DNA from: Lepeophtheirus salmonis
Lineage: Eukaryota > Arthropoda > Copepoda > Siphonostomatoida > Caligidae
Assembly (NCBI RefSeq): GCF_016086655.4
Contig: NC_052131.2
Span: 32,551,705-32,615,704 of the forward strand
Length of the DNA stretch: 64,000 nucleotides
Reading direction: 5' to 3'
Part shown: positions 48,174 to 59,652 of the stretch, piece after piece
Layout of the letters: each line of letters opens with the position of its first letter
Position numbering within the stretch: the first letter of the stretch is position 1
Translations under genes and position numbers: made by a program
The notes under the pieces: model-generated
What the model saw: the letters and a program-made list of their open reading frames with translations, nothing else
The model's database searches: none
Told to the model about the DNA's origin: nothing

Positions 48174-49442
48174 ATGTCCACATTAATTCTAAGTAAAATG
48201 AAAGCTCTTTTCGAGTCACGACCCTTCTCTGACATTACCTTTTTGGTTGGCGAAAACAAAGGAGAATCTCCTCAGAATATTTCGGTCCATAGAGGTGTAT
48301 TAGTGTCTGCAAGCCCCATTTTTGCACGAATGTTTAATGAAGAAATTAAGGGAAGTAACAAAGAGGAGATCCATGTTCCGGATGTGGTACCATCTGCTTT
48401 CGATAGTATGTTAAAATGGATTTATACTGATGAGATTGAGTTAAACTACGAAAACGTAATTCCTATTTTATATTGTGCAAAAAAATATAGACTTCCCATG
48501 CTAAAAGTGGCATGTGATACATATATACAAAATAAGGTCAAGCTCAAAGATTTGTGCGAAATCTTTTATCAAGTCAGGCGTCATGAGATTTCCGAATGTC
48601 AACAATGGATTGAGAATTGGCAGTTACTTGATCCATGTGATACCCTCACCTCGAATTCATTTCTACGAATTAAAGACAACAGAGTAATTAAGGATATTTT
48701 ATCCATAAATCAACTGGATCTGGATGAATTTCGAATTTTGGCTGTGGAAGTACGTTGGGCTTCTGCTCAGAAAAAAGAGAATGAGGATAATAGAGGGAAA
48801 ACTTTAAGAGAGATCCTCGGCCCTGCTCTCTACTCCATTCGTTTCCCTCTTCTTAACTCATCCGAATTTGTGGAACATGTTATGCTCTTAGAACTCTTAA
48901 ATGACGAAGAGATTGGAAGTGTACTCAAATACATCTATAGAAAAAAGAAATCTGATCCAACAAACTTCTCTACAAAACCACGACAGCGTCAATGTATTCG
49001 ATTTGAAATGAAAGTTGTTAAATTCCTAACGTCTACACAACACTCCATATGTTTCAAAGTGATTAAACCTGTAAAAGTTCATGGCTTTGGTGTTTTTCGA
49101 CCTATAGAAGTGAATACGAAATTAAGGGGAACAATATAACAGCAGTCTCTCATATCAAGAAAAACTGTGATATTAAGCCACATTAATGTAACTAGCAATT
49201 CGTTTTTTGTAAGCTTTGATAAGCCTATAACAATATCTCCTAATGCTCTTTATATTGGATCGATATTATTTGACAAAGCCTCATTAAACAAATATTGTTG
49301 GTCAAGAAGAAAAGGAATTCAGAATAAGAATGTAACTGGAGTTCAATTTGAATTTAAAAGTGAATATTTCTCTGACTGTAAATCGACTGTAAAAAAGGAC
49401 AAATTAGCTGTATCTCATTTAGTAGGATACATTAATGGCTAA
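48174..49442 (+). CDS. BTB-BACK-PHR protein (BTBD3/6 type), frame interrupted by one in-frame TAA
   Basis: A single uninterrupted exon except for TAA at 49137-49139; the same frame then continues to TAA at 49440-49442. Residues about 10-120 form a BTB/POZ domain (SDITFLVG, HRGVLVSASPIFARMF, VPDVVPSAFDSMLKWIYTDE). Residues about 120-235 fit a BACK domain (LCEIFYQVRRHE, LDEFRILAVEVRWA). From residue about 280 a PHR domain begins (CIRFEMKV, VHGFGVFRP). After the stop its remainder is still recognisable: SNSFFVSFDKPI, NALYIGSILFDKA, GVQFEF. Such proteins are substrate adaptors of cullin-3 ubiquitin ligases. The lack of introns suggests a retrocopy. Explanations for the stop are readthrough, recent pseudogenization or a base error. 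Confidence 0.8.
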
Positions 49443-49742
49443 TGTTGTGTCTATCTTGATTTATGACTGAACTCTTCAGTCCAGTCCAGTTCCGTCGTGA
49501 ATATTAGTCCTAAAACTGATAATGTTGGGTCCTTGATGATGCCACTTAACCTTATTTATTTTATTTTTTAAAATCAGTTCTAGTACTGATGGTTCGAAGA
49601 ACCGTTCCTAACATTGGACTGGACCGAATAAAAAAGAACTGACTCAACACTATTAATTAAGGGAATCAAAACGTGTTCATAAATGACCTTTTTTGGACGA
49701 TTGAACGTTATTTTCTTGTATAGATGAATAAAATACAAAATA
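49443..49742. other. 3' flank of the BTB gene
   Basis: It contains several copies of a short inverted motif: TCAGTCCAGTCCAGTTCC near 49476, CAGTTCTAGTACTG near 49576, and GGACTGGACC near 49616. Possibly a small foldback; no gene. Confidence 0.4.
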
Positions 49743-50198
49743 CAAGGGTGTCTACATGGGGTGAGCTAGCGGGGGCTGTAGCCCACCAATTTTAGGAATT
49801 GTTGCTGTTTACTAGAAATTTGTCATCATTGGGGCAAATAATGCAGCAGAACAAAAAAATTATTGTTTTATGAATAGCTATATCTTTTAAAACTTTTTTC
49901 CGAAAAATTTAATTTTCTGTCAATAACTATAGACTTTTTGAAAAAAAAATTATTTCCTCGGAATAACTATAGATTTTTAAAACTTTTTTTCAAAAAATGT
50001 AATATTCAAAATTTAATTTTTTAAATTTTTTTGCAAAAAATTAAATTTTTTTCTGAATGGCTATGGATTTTATAATTTTTTTTTCAAATAATTTTTATTT
50101 TTGAAATTTTTTTCAAATAGTTATAATTTTTGCATTTTTTTCGATTTTTAAAAAAAACCAAGCCCCTCCCCAAAAACAAATTACTGAGATCGCCTCTG
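49743..50198. repeat. Repeat family A, copy 3
   Basis: It opens CAAGGGTGTCTACATGGGG, then GCGGGGGCTGTAGCCCACC, followed by degenerate A/T tandem units (CTATAGATTTTTAAAACTTTTTT and variants), and ends in GCCCCTCCCC and GCCTCTG. Layout is as in the other copies. Confidence 0.6.
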
Positions 50199-52255
50199 AA
50201 ATATCGTACCATGTCAAATTCTAAAGTTTTGTCATTTCATTACAGTTTAATGTACATTTAATGATTACTATCTATGTAATGTCTCACAGCAAATTACTGG
50301 ACTATGAAATGGTCGTGTGTGAAATATGTATTCTATGTTATATTGCAATGATCTAAATACATTTTGCTTTCTTATTTTTATTCATAAAAAATTTATTAAA
50401 ATCTGGATTTTATTTAAAACATTATGTTGAATGTAGTTAAAATCAACGAAATTCAGGAGTATACTTGTAAACATGCAAGGTAGTAATTTCTTGTGGCCTC
50501 GAAGTCTAAAATAGGTAATAAATGAGGTTTCAACACTTTGAAATAATGTAATAAAATATCTAAGCTAAAGTTTATGTACTATACAGGCTTTATACTCTGG
50601 ATATAACGAACCTGTTATATATATATATAAAATCTTGAGGGTATAGAAAGCATAAGGTAAATCAATATCCGAGACAGTCTTAGGGCTTCTTGGCTTAGAA
50701 TAACCTTTACACAAGGGTTGGCTGATTTAAATCAAGTTTTTATTAGAAATGGAACCTTATTTTTATAAGGAATTGTATGACCTTTTTTTATAAATGATGA
50801 TGATTTGGAATTAGTAATAGCTTATAAAGGCAGATTTTATTACTATAATCAAATCAGTTGACAAGTTGATGTTACAACAAAATTTCCGATTTAGTAATTA
50901 TAATCATTGATATTTACAAGAAAAAACCTCTTATCAGGGGGATTAACACCATATCATATAAATTTAAACTGTCAAGCCTTACTAATCCGCAGATGCCCTA
51001 GAATGCAAATAAGTCAAACTTGTATGAATCCGTATTATAAAGGGAACTGAAAAAGCAACTTCTTGGTGTAGATAACCTCTTAAACCAAATTTCATATTTT
51101 GTGACAATTACAAATTTGAAAACTGGATATGGCAGCTTAGTGCGGGGACATACTTAAAACAAGTTTCCGTTAGATTAGTTTTGACAGATATTTCTATAGG
51201 AATTAACAAGGGCTCTATTACAAAAAAATACTAAGCATTTATATTGACAAGCTCGGTATTTTCTGGATTATTTGCCATGTAGTCGTGAGAACATTCATTT
51301 TTACTGTTCCAAAAAGTGTTCTTCTTTCATGTTCTTTTTTTCCACAATTAAAAAATGAACAAATAAACGGGGTGAAAGTGAAACAATCACCAATAAAGGT
51401 TTCTTTTAAAAATGAAGAAATGAATGGAAAAAGTGTGATATCATGTAGCTAAGACGATTCTATGCGTCCGATTCGGAAGAGTCTTTAATACTTCAGACAG
51501 AACCACTATTACTACATAACTATTTTTGAGTATCCTTGCTCCCTCCTCCTTTCCAAAGAATTATATATTCTACAATGGGTTTTTTTTCAAACATAATATC
51601 AGAATAACCCATGAAAATTTAGTTATTTTCAAATGTTTACTATTTGACTAAAAAAAGTTGTTTGTCGTTAAGCTCTTAATAAATTTGTCAAAAAATGAAA
51701 TAATATTGTAAAATTGCCTAATATTTTAACAACAGAGGGCGGGCAAAGCAAAAAAAAAAACTTTTTTTTGTCAAAATCAGAAATTCCATTATGAAATAAA
51801 TTGTCAAAAAGTGCAACAACTAATTTTTGTCAAATTTTGTATTCAAATAAAAAAAAGTAATTTAAATGTTCCCTGTAGAACGTAAAAAATCTACTCTCTA
51901 TAAAAAAATAATTCTGAACTAGTCAAAACCCCATACCTCCCAAAGAAAAGTGATATCAAATAGTACCTAATCCTTGATATTTAATCATTACAGTTAACAA
52001 AGGTTGAAGAAGTATGCTGTCTGCCCTTAAACTCAACTCACACCTCAAAGTCATTTAATTTTCGAATAAGGAAATAAGCTTTTCATACATGTCAGTTAGA
52101 ATATGTGTGACGCCATTTTGTATGTTATAAAGTATCCCTTTCACTAAATTATTTTATCTCCCACAGTATTTTCTTAAGTAAATATTATATTTTTAAAAGA
52201 AATGTTTAAAAAGTCTAACTTTAATTAAATTGTTTAACTTCAAATATAACTTTCA
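50199..52255. other. Non-coding, AT-rich
   Basis: No gene was found. An ATAT run lies at about 50615-50630. The right end may contain the unrecognised 5' part of the Tc1-like element that follows. Confidence 0.45.
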
Positions 52256-52848
52256 TTGGGCATCATGTTGCAAACTTTTCTCAAAAAAAAAGGTAAGGGA
52301 GATGTGGAACCCACTCCAACTGTGAAATTTCCTCTGAAAATTCAGTACTACGTAACGGAGATCCTCAGCCAGTCTCTGATGTCAGCTTTGTCTCGTACTG
52401 AAGAAACTGGACCTCCTTTGAAGAGGAAAATGTTGTCTGACACATCACAAAACAAAGGACACATTGACACAAAAGGCACAAAAGTGGTGTTCAAATAACG
52501 TGAATGCCTTCTGGGGGCAAAGGCACATGGCTACCAACAGGCTTTATTTGTCTCCCATTGAAAATTTGAAAGACTTGTTCCAGAGGGAACTCAATGAAAA
52601 AGGCCCAGCAACTTCAGGGGATGAATTATAAAAAAAACAAAAAAAACTGACAAAAGCTTGGGTAAAGATTTCTCCAGATACTTTGAATAATCTGCATGAA
52701 GGGGTGCCAAAACGCATGAAAAAATGTATTAGCTTAAAGGTCGTGATATTGGGAAGTAAATAAATTTTTTTGCCCAAAAGAAATCGCTAGTTTAGGTAAT
52801 TTCTTTTTTTTTTTTTTTTAAACCATCAATTTTTGGACATACTGTGTA
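52256..52848 (+). mobile_element. Tc1/mariner-superfamily transposase remnant with right terminal repeat
   Basis: From about 52460 the plus strand encodes, with frame changes, QKWCSNNVNAFWGQ, then LSPIENLKDLFQRELN, a stop, and LTKAWVKISPDTLNNLHEGV-PKRM. This is the usual C-terminal end of Tc1-like transposases (PIENLW..., PxxxLxxLxxSMPRR). It is followed by TTTTTGGACATACTGTGTA at 52830-52848, a typical Tc1 terminal repeat, next to TA. The N-terminal domain and left terminus are not seen. Inactive. Confidence 0.7.
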
Positions 52849-54239
52849 TACATAAGTTGTATTTATTTTTAAGACTTATATGTAGGGCTTGAATTTAAGC
52901 TTTAGTGATGCAAGTGTAAGTATTCGATACATAAACCATGAATTTCACAACTGTTAAAATATTAAACTTTTTCAATAATCACGCAACCATCAATGTACTT
53001 AAGATACCCAATTTATTTATGTAGCTCAGCCTGTTTGTCTTTATTTCGCCTCTTGAAAGAATGTTGTAAAGAATGATGTTGACTCTCTTTTCCCTTCCTT
53101 TTATATTCGCCTAATGTGGGAATGAAAACTATACATGATTATTTCAGGTCTCTATAATTCCATGGCATACACCAATGGTGTTATTAAATTTATAAATTAA
53201 TTTGTTGGTTCATAGTTTTTTAACTCATAAATGACGATTAATGAAAGTAACGAAGAGGTTGCGGGAAAGAGTAATCTTTAATATTCCGAGTTTAGTTTTG
53301 TAATACAATACTAAATTTAGTATAATTATTATAAATTAATAATACTGTTTTCATTAATAAAATATGTGTAAAAAAAAAAAAAAAAACAGCCCAGAAATTA
53401 AATTTTCAGAGCCATAAAATAAATTGAAAGATCGTCCAATGTTTATTTGATTTCAAAAAAGAAAGAAAAGACAAAGTTTCAAATATGTCCCATACATCAG
53501 TTAAAGATAAAACCCTGGACCCAGTTTTAGAAAAGAAGGGGGGGGGGGAAATATCATTTTCATAAAAAAACCATTTGAAAATCTTAATTTGGTTTTGGTT
53601 TTCTAAATATTCTCTTCAAAAATTAAAAAAATCTTTTCTAGAATTTAGAAAGAAAGAAAGAAGCCCTCTCATATATTATTAGATCAACTGAACAGGGTTT
53701 ATTATGACTGAGTAAGACCTAACGTTTACTTCAAAAAAAATCTTGGGCTTCCTCTTGGTAAAACAGGCCTAGATTAAATTAATGATATAATTAAAGGCCA
53801 TATACCTCACATTAAAAAATACAAAATTCGCAAAATAATTGTCATAATTAATTCCCCAAAATTCAAATGGTGGAGCTTTGATGATATCATCATGAGGGTT
53901 TGGAAATGAATTTTCCCCAGAGCTAGTCCAATTTTCATTCTTAAATAATGCAACATATTTATAATTTTTTTTGAAACTACAGCCAGATAAAAACAACTAA
54001 TTATTTGTATGTTTATTTTGGGTACTTTCAATATGTTTTTATCATTGTTTGTTTATTAGAAGCAGGTTAATTTTAGTGAGCTTAACAGACCTTGCTCTCC
54101 ACGAATCCCCCTATTCTATAGTCTAGTAGCAAATATTACGGTGATGAGAGGGCCACAAGTTTGAAAACCAGACATTGGTGAGGTTTTCCTTACACCAAGC
54201 TAGAGTTGTTGTGCCATTATGGCCAGGTCCTGAGTATTG
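52849..54239. other. Non-coding, simple repeats
   Basis: It contains an A run at 53372-53386, a G run at about 53539-53550 and a GAAAGAAAGAAA run near 53647. No coding signal. The 5-7 kb around it is mostly transposon debris. Confidence 0.45.
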
Positions 54240-54500
54240 TTGTCAACTGTAGTCCCCTTTGGCATACAATCAGTGCTTCACTGCCTTTTTCATCACTCCC
54301 AGTCCACATTGTACTTCAATTTCAAAGGACACTCCGGTTAAGAAGTTTTTAGTGATAATCTTGTTGTGTCCTCCACTTCCTGTCTTCCTGGAGAGACTCT
54401 CACCACTGTTAATAAGCCTCCTTACAACTGACGAGCTGAACAGAATAATTGACAATGTCTGTGACTTCCTGATTGGGGCAGAGACGATCTACAGTCCGTT
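54240..54500 (-). mobile_element. Tc1/mariner-superfamily transposase fragment, N-terminal domain
   Basis: On the minus strand, with frame changes, it reads EIVDRLCPNQEVTDIV..., then LINSGESLSRKTGSGGHNKI, followed by ITKNFLTGV and finally KKAVKH. The GESLxRKxGSGGxNKxIT string links the two helix-turn-helix parts of many invertebrate Tc1/mariner-type transposases. Only about 85 residues survive. Confidence 0.65.
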
Positions 54501-54920
54501 GCCTTTTTGCCTCCATTCTCCTTGTTTATTCACACATCATCTCAGCCAATAATACAGTTTATGAAAGCTGATAAATTTTGGAACAATTTATTTCAATAAC
54601 TCATCGATTACAAGTAATAATGGGTTTATGGAGTTCTAATTGGCGGAGTAGGATTTGCTTGCGCAAGCTATATATTGATGGCAACATATTAACGCAACTT
54701 TTTACTGGCATTGTCTTTCAAGTGCATTATTCTGTTTTACACGAGTATGAAATTTAATTATCCGTGTCTAATTGGTTAAAAAAATGTACAAAATACCAGA
54801 ACATACGAAAGAGCCACGGTTCGAAATAAAGTTTTGAATGCCAAATCATCCCAATTAATGATGTGATAAATAATCAAAATCGGGATTTTTTTTTTTTTTT
54901 TTTTATGGAATCGGGATCGA
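54501..54920. other. Non-coding
   Basis: A long T run (about 54884-54904) is preceded by AATCGGGA and followed by AATCGGGATCGAGATCGGG, reminiscent of the ends of the element at 61.27-62.04 kb. No gene. Confidence 0.4.
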
Positions 54921-55064
54921 GATCGGGGGGCCGGGGGAATAGGCCCCTCTAAAATTAAGGAGTTTTTGTTTTCTACTAGAAGATTTTATATTTGAATTTT
55001 TTTTTTCAAAAATTTAATATTGGATTTTTTTGGTTTTTTTATTGTCCCACACCCAACCCCAGTG
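54921..55064. repeat. Repeat family A, short copy 4
   Basis: GGGGGGCCGGGGGAATAGGCCCCTCTAAAATTAAGGAGTTTTTGTTTTCTAC-type head, A/T interior, and CCCACACCCAACCCCAGTG at the right. Shorter and more diverged than other copies. Confidence 0.4.
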
Positions 55065-55611
55065 TTAAAGAAGAATAGTGCCATCCATGATAGGATGAAG
55101 AAATTGGAGTATGAATGAAATAATATAGATCCTGTTGCCTCAGAAAATTCGCTAGTTTATAGACATGTATGCACTATAAACATGGATGTAATTGTACACT
55201 GTAGTCCAATCCATTCACTTACTTCATCATTATCATGATGTAACTTTTATAAAAGGCATTAATTAAAGAAATTTCACATACATACTACTACACCTCATGA
55301 TGATGATATGATAGGTAAGATAGAAATGTCTAAGAAGCAAGCAAGTATGTAAACCTGAACGGAAGTTCCTTTCCTCATCTTTTATACGAAGCATATCTAT
55401 CTATCTTTCTGAGTCCCTTAATTAATAGCAATCTTTGTTGCACAACATTATAAGGTGTACATGATACAAGTTAGGATTTTGTACAATATTTAATTTCTAC
55501 CTCAGATTGTACAAGTTGCAATCTGTACATCAAAGTGCACCCTAACCAAAAACTTACATCTACAAGGTAAGCTTTTCTCAACTGTCTATTTTCATAGTTC
55601 CTTCACCTTGA

Positions 55612-55700
55612 TCAGTGTTTTGAACAACGTTGATTGGTTGAATTCGAATTAAGAGCTCTTTTTAAGAAGCTGTTAATAATTCTTAGCAATTTAATGAACC
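55612..55700. repeat. Dispersed repeat family C, partial copy 3
   Basis: GAACAACGTTGATTGGTTGAATTCGAATTA matches the left end of the copies at 39.84 and 46.52 kb; the right part is lost. Confidence 0.5.
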
Positions 55701-55858
55701 CATGATTGGAAAGAGTTATTGGGTAAGTAAGAATGTTGGATTTGAACACGGAAATACTTAAGTTAACAAATTTCTGAGAGTTAATAGAACTCGCCTGAAA
55801 TATTTTATCGAAAAACTCAACTCAAATAATCAAAACTCGAAATATTAGAGTAAATATT

Positions 55859-56115
55859 CAGGGGTGTCCACAGAAGGTGGGTTGTAGGGGCTATAGCCTC
55901 CCTAAATTAAGGAATGTTTGTCTTTTAAAAGTAATTTTGTTGGTCAGTATGAAAAATCCTATGAAAAGTAGGAGTAATTTTTCCAAAAAATTAAATTTTT
56001 TTTTTTTTCAATAGTTGTGGATTTTTGAAGTTTTTTTTTACCAAAAAGTTTAATTTTTTTGTGAATTGAATAGTAATATTTTGAATAGTTTTTTGTGAAC
56101 CAGCAGAAAACCCTG
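55859..56115. repeat. Repeat family A, copy 5
   Basis: It opens CAGGGGTGTCCACAGAAGG, then GGGGCTATAGCCTCCC, AAATTAAGGAATGTTTGT, A/T units with ATAGTTGTGGATTTTTGAAG, and ends AAAACCCTG. Confidence 0.6.
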
Positions 56116-56329
56116 ATATTAATTATCGGGACCTAGTTTTTTTACTGTCCTACTGAAATATTGACTTAATAGTTGAAATTAGATCATAATTATTCAATTA
56201 AAAAATATTTTCTTTGATTGATGCCTTTACTCAATCTCAATCCAATTAATGAAACTCAATAATTATATTTAAAATCCAACGTTACTAACTATTCACTGAT
56301 TTGGGACCTTTCTTCGGTTCCGGTTACGA

Positions 56330-56750
56330 TGTAAAGGGTGTACCAAAAGTCCGTGCCAAAAGAATAAAAAAATATATATATATATTCATATAAAAATAAG
56401 TATTTAGATATAATTATGCATTTAATGAATATAAAATTTTACCACAAATAATTTTTACAATTATTTCTTTGGGGATTTTTCTCAAAATTTATCCCTTTGC
56501 ACCAATACATGCCTCAATATGGGACTTAAACTTGTCATACACATATTTCACTGGGGCTCAACATTTGGGTGGTAGGCTGCACAGGCCTTGGATTCCATTA
56601 TTAAGCTAGGAAGACACAAAGTGTGTCAAATGAATCCTCTTACGTTCATGCAATTATTTTTTCTTCATGATAAATGAACAATTTTAAACGTACCATAGTT
56701 TATTGGTGATTGAAATAATTGGCACGGACAGTTCATCGCTCATTTATTAC
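56330..56750 (-). mobile_element. Short Tc1/mariner-derived element with inverted ends
   Basis: Left end GGGTGTACCAAAAGTCCGTGCCAA near 56338, right end ATTGGCACGGAC near 56719: the GTCCGTGCCAA/TTGGCACGGAC arms are inverted. On the minus strand near 56480-56545 a small piece reads VYDKFKSHIEACIGAKG, like the end of a transposase. About 400 bp, so a non-autonomous remnant. Confidence 0.55.
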
Positions 56751-57289
56751 CACTTATCCAAATACGACTTCTATGATGTGACTGTGGACATTTAAACTGT
56801 ACCACAAAATATATGACATAGGGTGACCAACTGCCCGCTTTTTCCCGGACATGTCTTATTTTTACATCCTGCCCACAGACTTTAAGATACATACTAGCGG
56901 GAGTACCCGGCATTGCTTGTACTTATTTCTTAAACTTTAAAACTCAAAGTTTTAAAGTGCCTTTGCTACCCATATTTATTTCCACGATCCAATTTTAACA
57001 TCCCATCGTGAAGATATACGAGAAGAGGAAACAGGGTTGAAGATGTTCTTTGATCATAGCTACATTAATGCATTCAAGAGGTCTCGTAAACAATTTGGAG
57101 GAGGACTGGTTCTTTTGTCTAATATTCTGCCAAAAATGTACATCAAGATTTTTTTTATTCGTTTCAGATCTATCAAATGATGTAATGATGAATTACTCTA
57201 GTAAATGGGTAGCTGTTCATAGTATAATATGGACTACAAATACCTTCCTTTGACTCTAATAGTACTGTAGACATTATTCGCCAACACTC
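56751..57289. other. Non-coding with family B head motif
   Basis: ACTAGCGGGAGTACCCGGCATTGC at about 56893-56916 is the inverted counterpart of CGGGTACTCCCG near 42645. No gene is seen; it might include upstream parts of the LINE that follows. Confidence 0.45.
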
Positions 57290-58434
57290 TAACAAGAATC
57301 CTTTTTTTAAGAATTTAAGTGATCCAGTAGAGTTGGAAAATATTGCAGTTCGGGATAACTTTCTAACACACCATGATCTAATAGTAACTATGCTTTCAAT
57401 ACTGGAGGATTTCTTTTCCCCCTTAGTAGATTGTCGAACTTAAAACCTTCCTCTGGTAGCGTGGTGTCTAAAATTTGACTTTAGAATTACTGAATTGCTG
57501 AATGCGAAATAAACCTCCAGAAGGTATAGTAAAGCTTTGGACCTTTCTTGTTCGTGTGGTATAAAATAATTATGGGCTCTTTGAGAGGTATTAATGATGG
57601 GAAAGAGTTTACATCCTAGTTTCAGATATCGACTGACATAATAAAATGCTTACTACCGTGCAAAGACTCTGGTGGTCAAATATGTAATAGTGTTATACAC
57701 GCCTTTTTCGACTGCCCTGCGTTGACTGTAGTTTGGGATTGCATTTTACTTAACCATAGCTACATAAGAGACTTTGAAGCAAGTTTCGCAAAGTCTCTTT
57801 TTCTGTTTGGTATTCCTACTCACCAGTGACGTCGGTCGGAAGAAGAAAAAAACATCAGTGCTGTTTTTGAAAACTGTAAAGCTTTCATAGCTCAACTTAT
57901 TACTGGAATGGATATGACAGCTATTTTAATTTATGCTACTGCTAGATATGCAACTTTTTCTTTTGAGATTCCGCAGCTGCATGGTACTTCCTGGAATTAC
58001 GCTTCGGATCTTATAAAATATAACCCATTTTTTTCAATTAGATATGAAAAGACTTTAAGAACCATCATCAATATGTACAACGGACACTGTAAGAACATTG
58101 CTGGCTGACGACAAGTTGAGATTTTCGTTTTAATATTTTGTCTCACTATGAGGCCTTTTGACTGTCATTTTATTATTGCTTATGTTTGGTACTATGGCCG
58201 TTCTGATTTCTGTTGAGGTGTTTCTTTTTTCTTTATGTATAATTGTTATATTTGTAAGATTTTAGAGGTCTAAAGTAAAAATTAATTTTAAACTATAATG
58301 CTTATTTATGTTTTATCGTAAACACAAGTTTTCATTTATTAATTTTAGAAATGTGTACATATCTTAATTTTTTCATTATGTGTGTGCATGTGTGAATAAA
58401 TAAAGACCTAGTTGAAAAAAGAAAGAAAGAAAAG
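57290..58434 (+). mobile_element. 3' end of a non-LTR retrotransposon (LINE)
   Basis: Near 57655-57760 the plus strand reads LPCKDSGGQICNSVIHAFFDCP-ALTVVWDC, the Cys/His pattern of the zinc-binding region that follows reverse transcriptase in many LINEs (HxFFxCPxxxxxW). An open frame at 57908-58108 continues the degraded C-terminal region. The 3' flank ends with AATAAATAAAGACC and a GAAAGAAAGAAAAG tail at about 58417-58434, as expected of a LINE terminus. Several stops show it is dead. The clade (CR1/L2/I-like) cannot be decided by eye. Confidence 0.6.
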
Positions 58435-58439
58435 TTTAT

Positions 58440-59055
58440 CGGTATAAATGTATGAAAACCAGTCATAGTATATAGTGCTCCCTTATGTATATCATATATA
58501 CAGTTCGATGAAAAAAAGAGGGAATAATATACAGGGAGCACTGTATAAAATGAATTAAATCTAGCAAGGGTTTAGTTCAACTCATATTTAAAAAGAAAAA
58601 GGAAGTAATTTATATAAAATTTAAAAAAATGAATATGGCTTTAAAAGAGGTTCATCAAATCAAATAAATATTTTATTCTGAAGCTGTTATTATTATTTTT
58701 TATACTTTAGGAGAGAACGTATAAGTATTGAGTAAGTAGTTAATGAGACTGCTCATAAAATATTGAAATTAAACCAAGAATTGTGGAGGAGTTATCTTTT
58801 ATATTATTAAAGATAAATATTGTATATCTCGACGCCTAATAACTCCTGGCCAATTTTATACTAACGCTAGTATTATATATATAAATTAATATGATGTGTT
58901 GAGTTTAATCTGTATACGCTCGTTGCTACTTTGTTATTTCTTAGATCAAGTAGTCACACAGTTTTAAGATATTAAGCGCAAATTCACAAGTTAGACGTTG
59001 AGTGGCAGACATCCAAACAGACAAACTTTGCTTTATTAAAGTATATATCATAGAA
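58440..59055 (+). repeat. Dispersed repeat family B, copy 2
   Basis: AGTGCTCCCTTATGTATATCAT near 58470, TATACAGGGAGCACT near 58537, GGAAGTAATTTATATAA near 58600, CGACGCCTAATAACTCC near 58830, GCTAGTATTATATA near 58865, TTCTTAGATCAAG near 58938, ATTAAGCGCA near 58972, and CAGACAAACTTTGC near 59018. The first blocks are collinear with 15.86-16.45 kb, the last with the inverted copy at 42.4-42.7 kb. Confidence 0.65.
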
Positions 59056-59510
59056 TTCTATATACACGGAAGTTTATCTACGTCATTTATTCCCACTTGA
59101 ATCACAGATCCTTCATCTTTTTATAAACTTTATGAGTTTAGTTGATATTTGTATTTAGATATATTTTTGGTTGTTAATTCGTTAGAAATAAGCACATTCA
59201 AAGATATCCGTGTTAAGTAATGAGTTATCAAATAAAAACCTAATTTTAAGATTAAAGTTTGTAATAACCAAAAAAAAAAAAAAAAGTAAGGAAGACCAAT
59301 GGTTGCTAAAAATGGTATATGGACATTCGACATTTTAGAAATGTTTATAACAGTATAAATTCAGTCTTTGTTTAAATTAAGTAAAGGAAAAATTACGTCT
59401 TTAATCCATATATTCAGAGGTCAATGATTTGATTCGACTTAAAATTGAAAATAAAGAAAGGTGTAACGTCCAGTTAAAAGGAAGGGTGGTTTCAATATGA
59501 GGTATATCAT
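59056..59510. other. Non-coding, AT-rich
   Basis: An A run lies at 59270-59285. No gene seen. Confidence 0.4.
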
Positions 59511-59652
59511 CAGGGGAGTCCCCAGGGGATGCAGCCCCCTCCCCCCAAAAAACAAAAGAATTTTTATTTTATACAAAAAAGCTGTATAAAGATTTCTTAT
59601 TTAAAAAAAAATCCAAAAATTAAGCCCGCCCCATGCGGGGGGGTCTAAAAAA
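59511..59652. repeat. Repeat family A, copy 6
   Basis: It opens CAGGGGAGTCCCCAGGGG, then GATGCAGCCCCCTCCCC, a short A/T interior, and GCCCGCCCCATGCGGGGGGG at the right. Confidence 0.5.
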
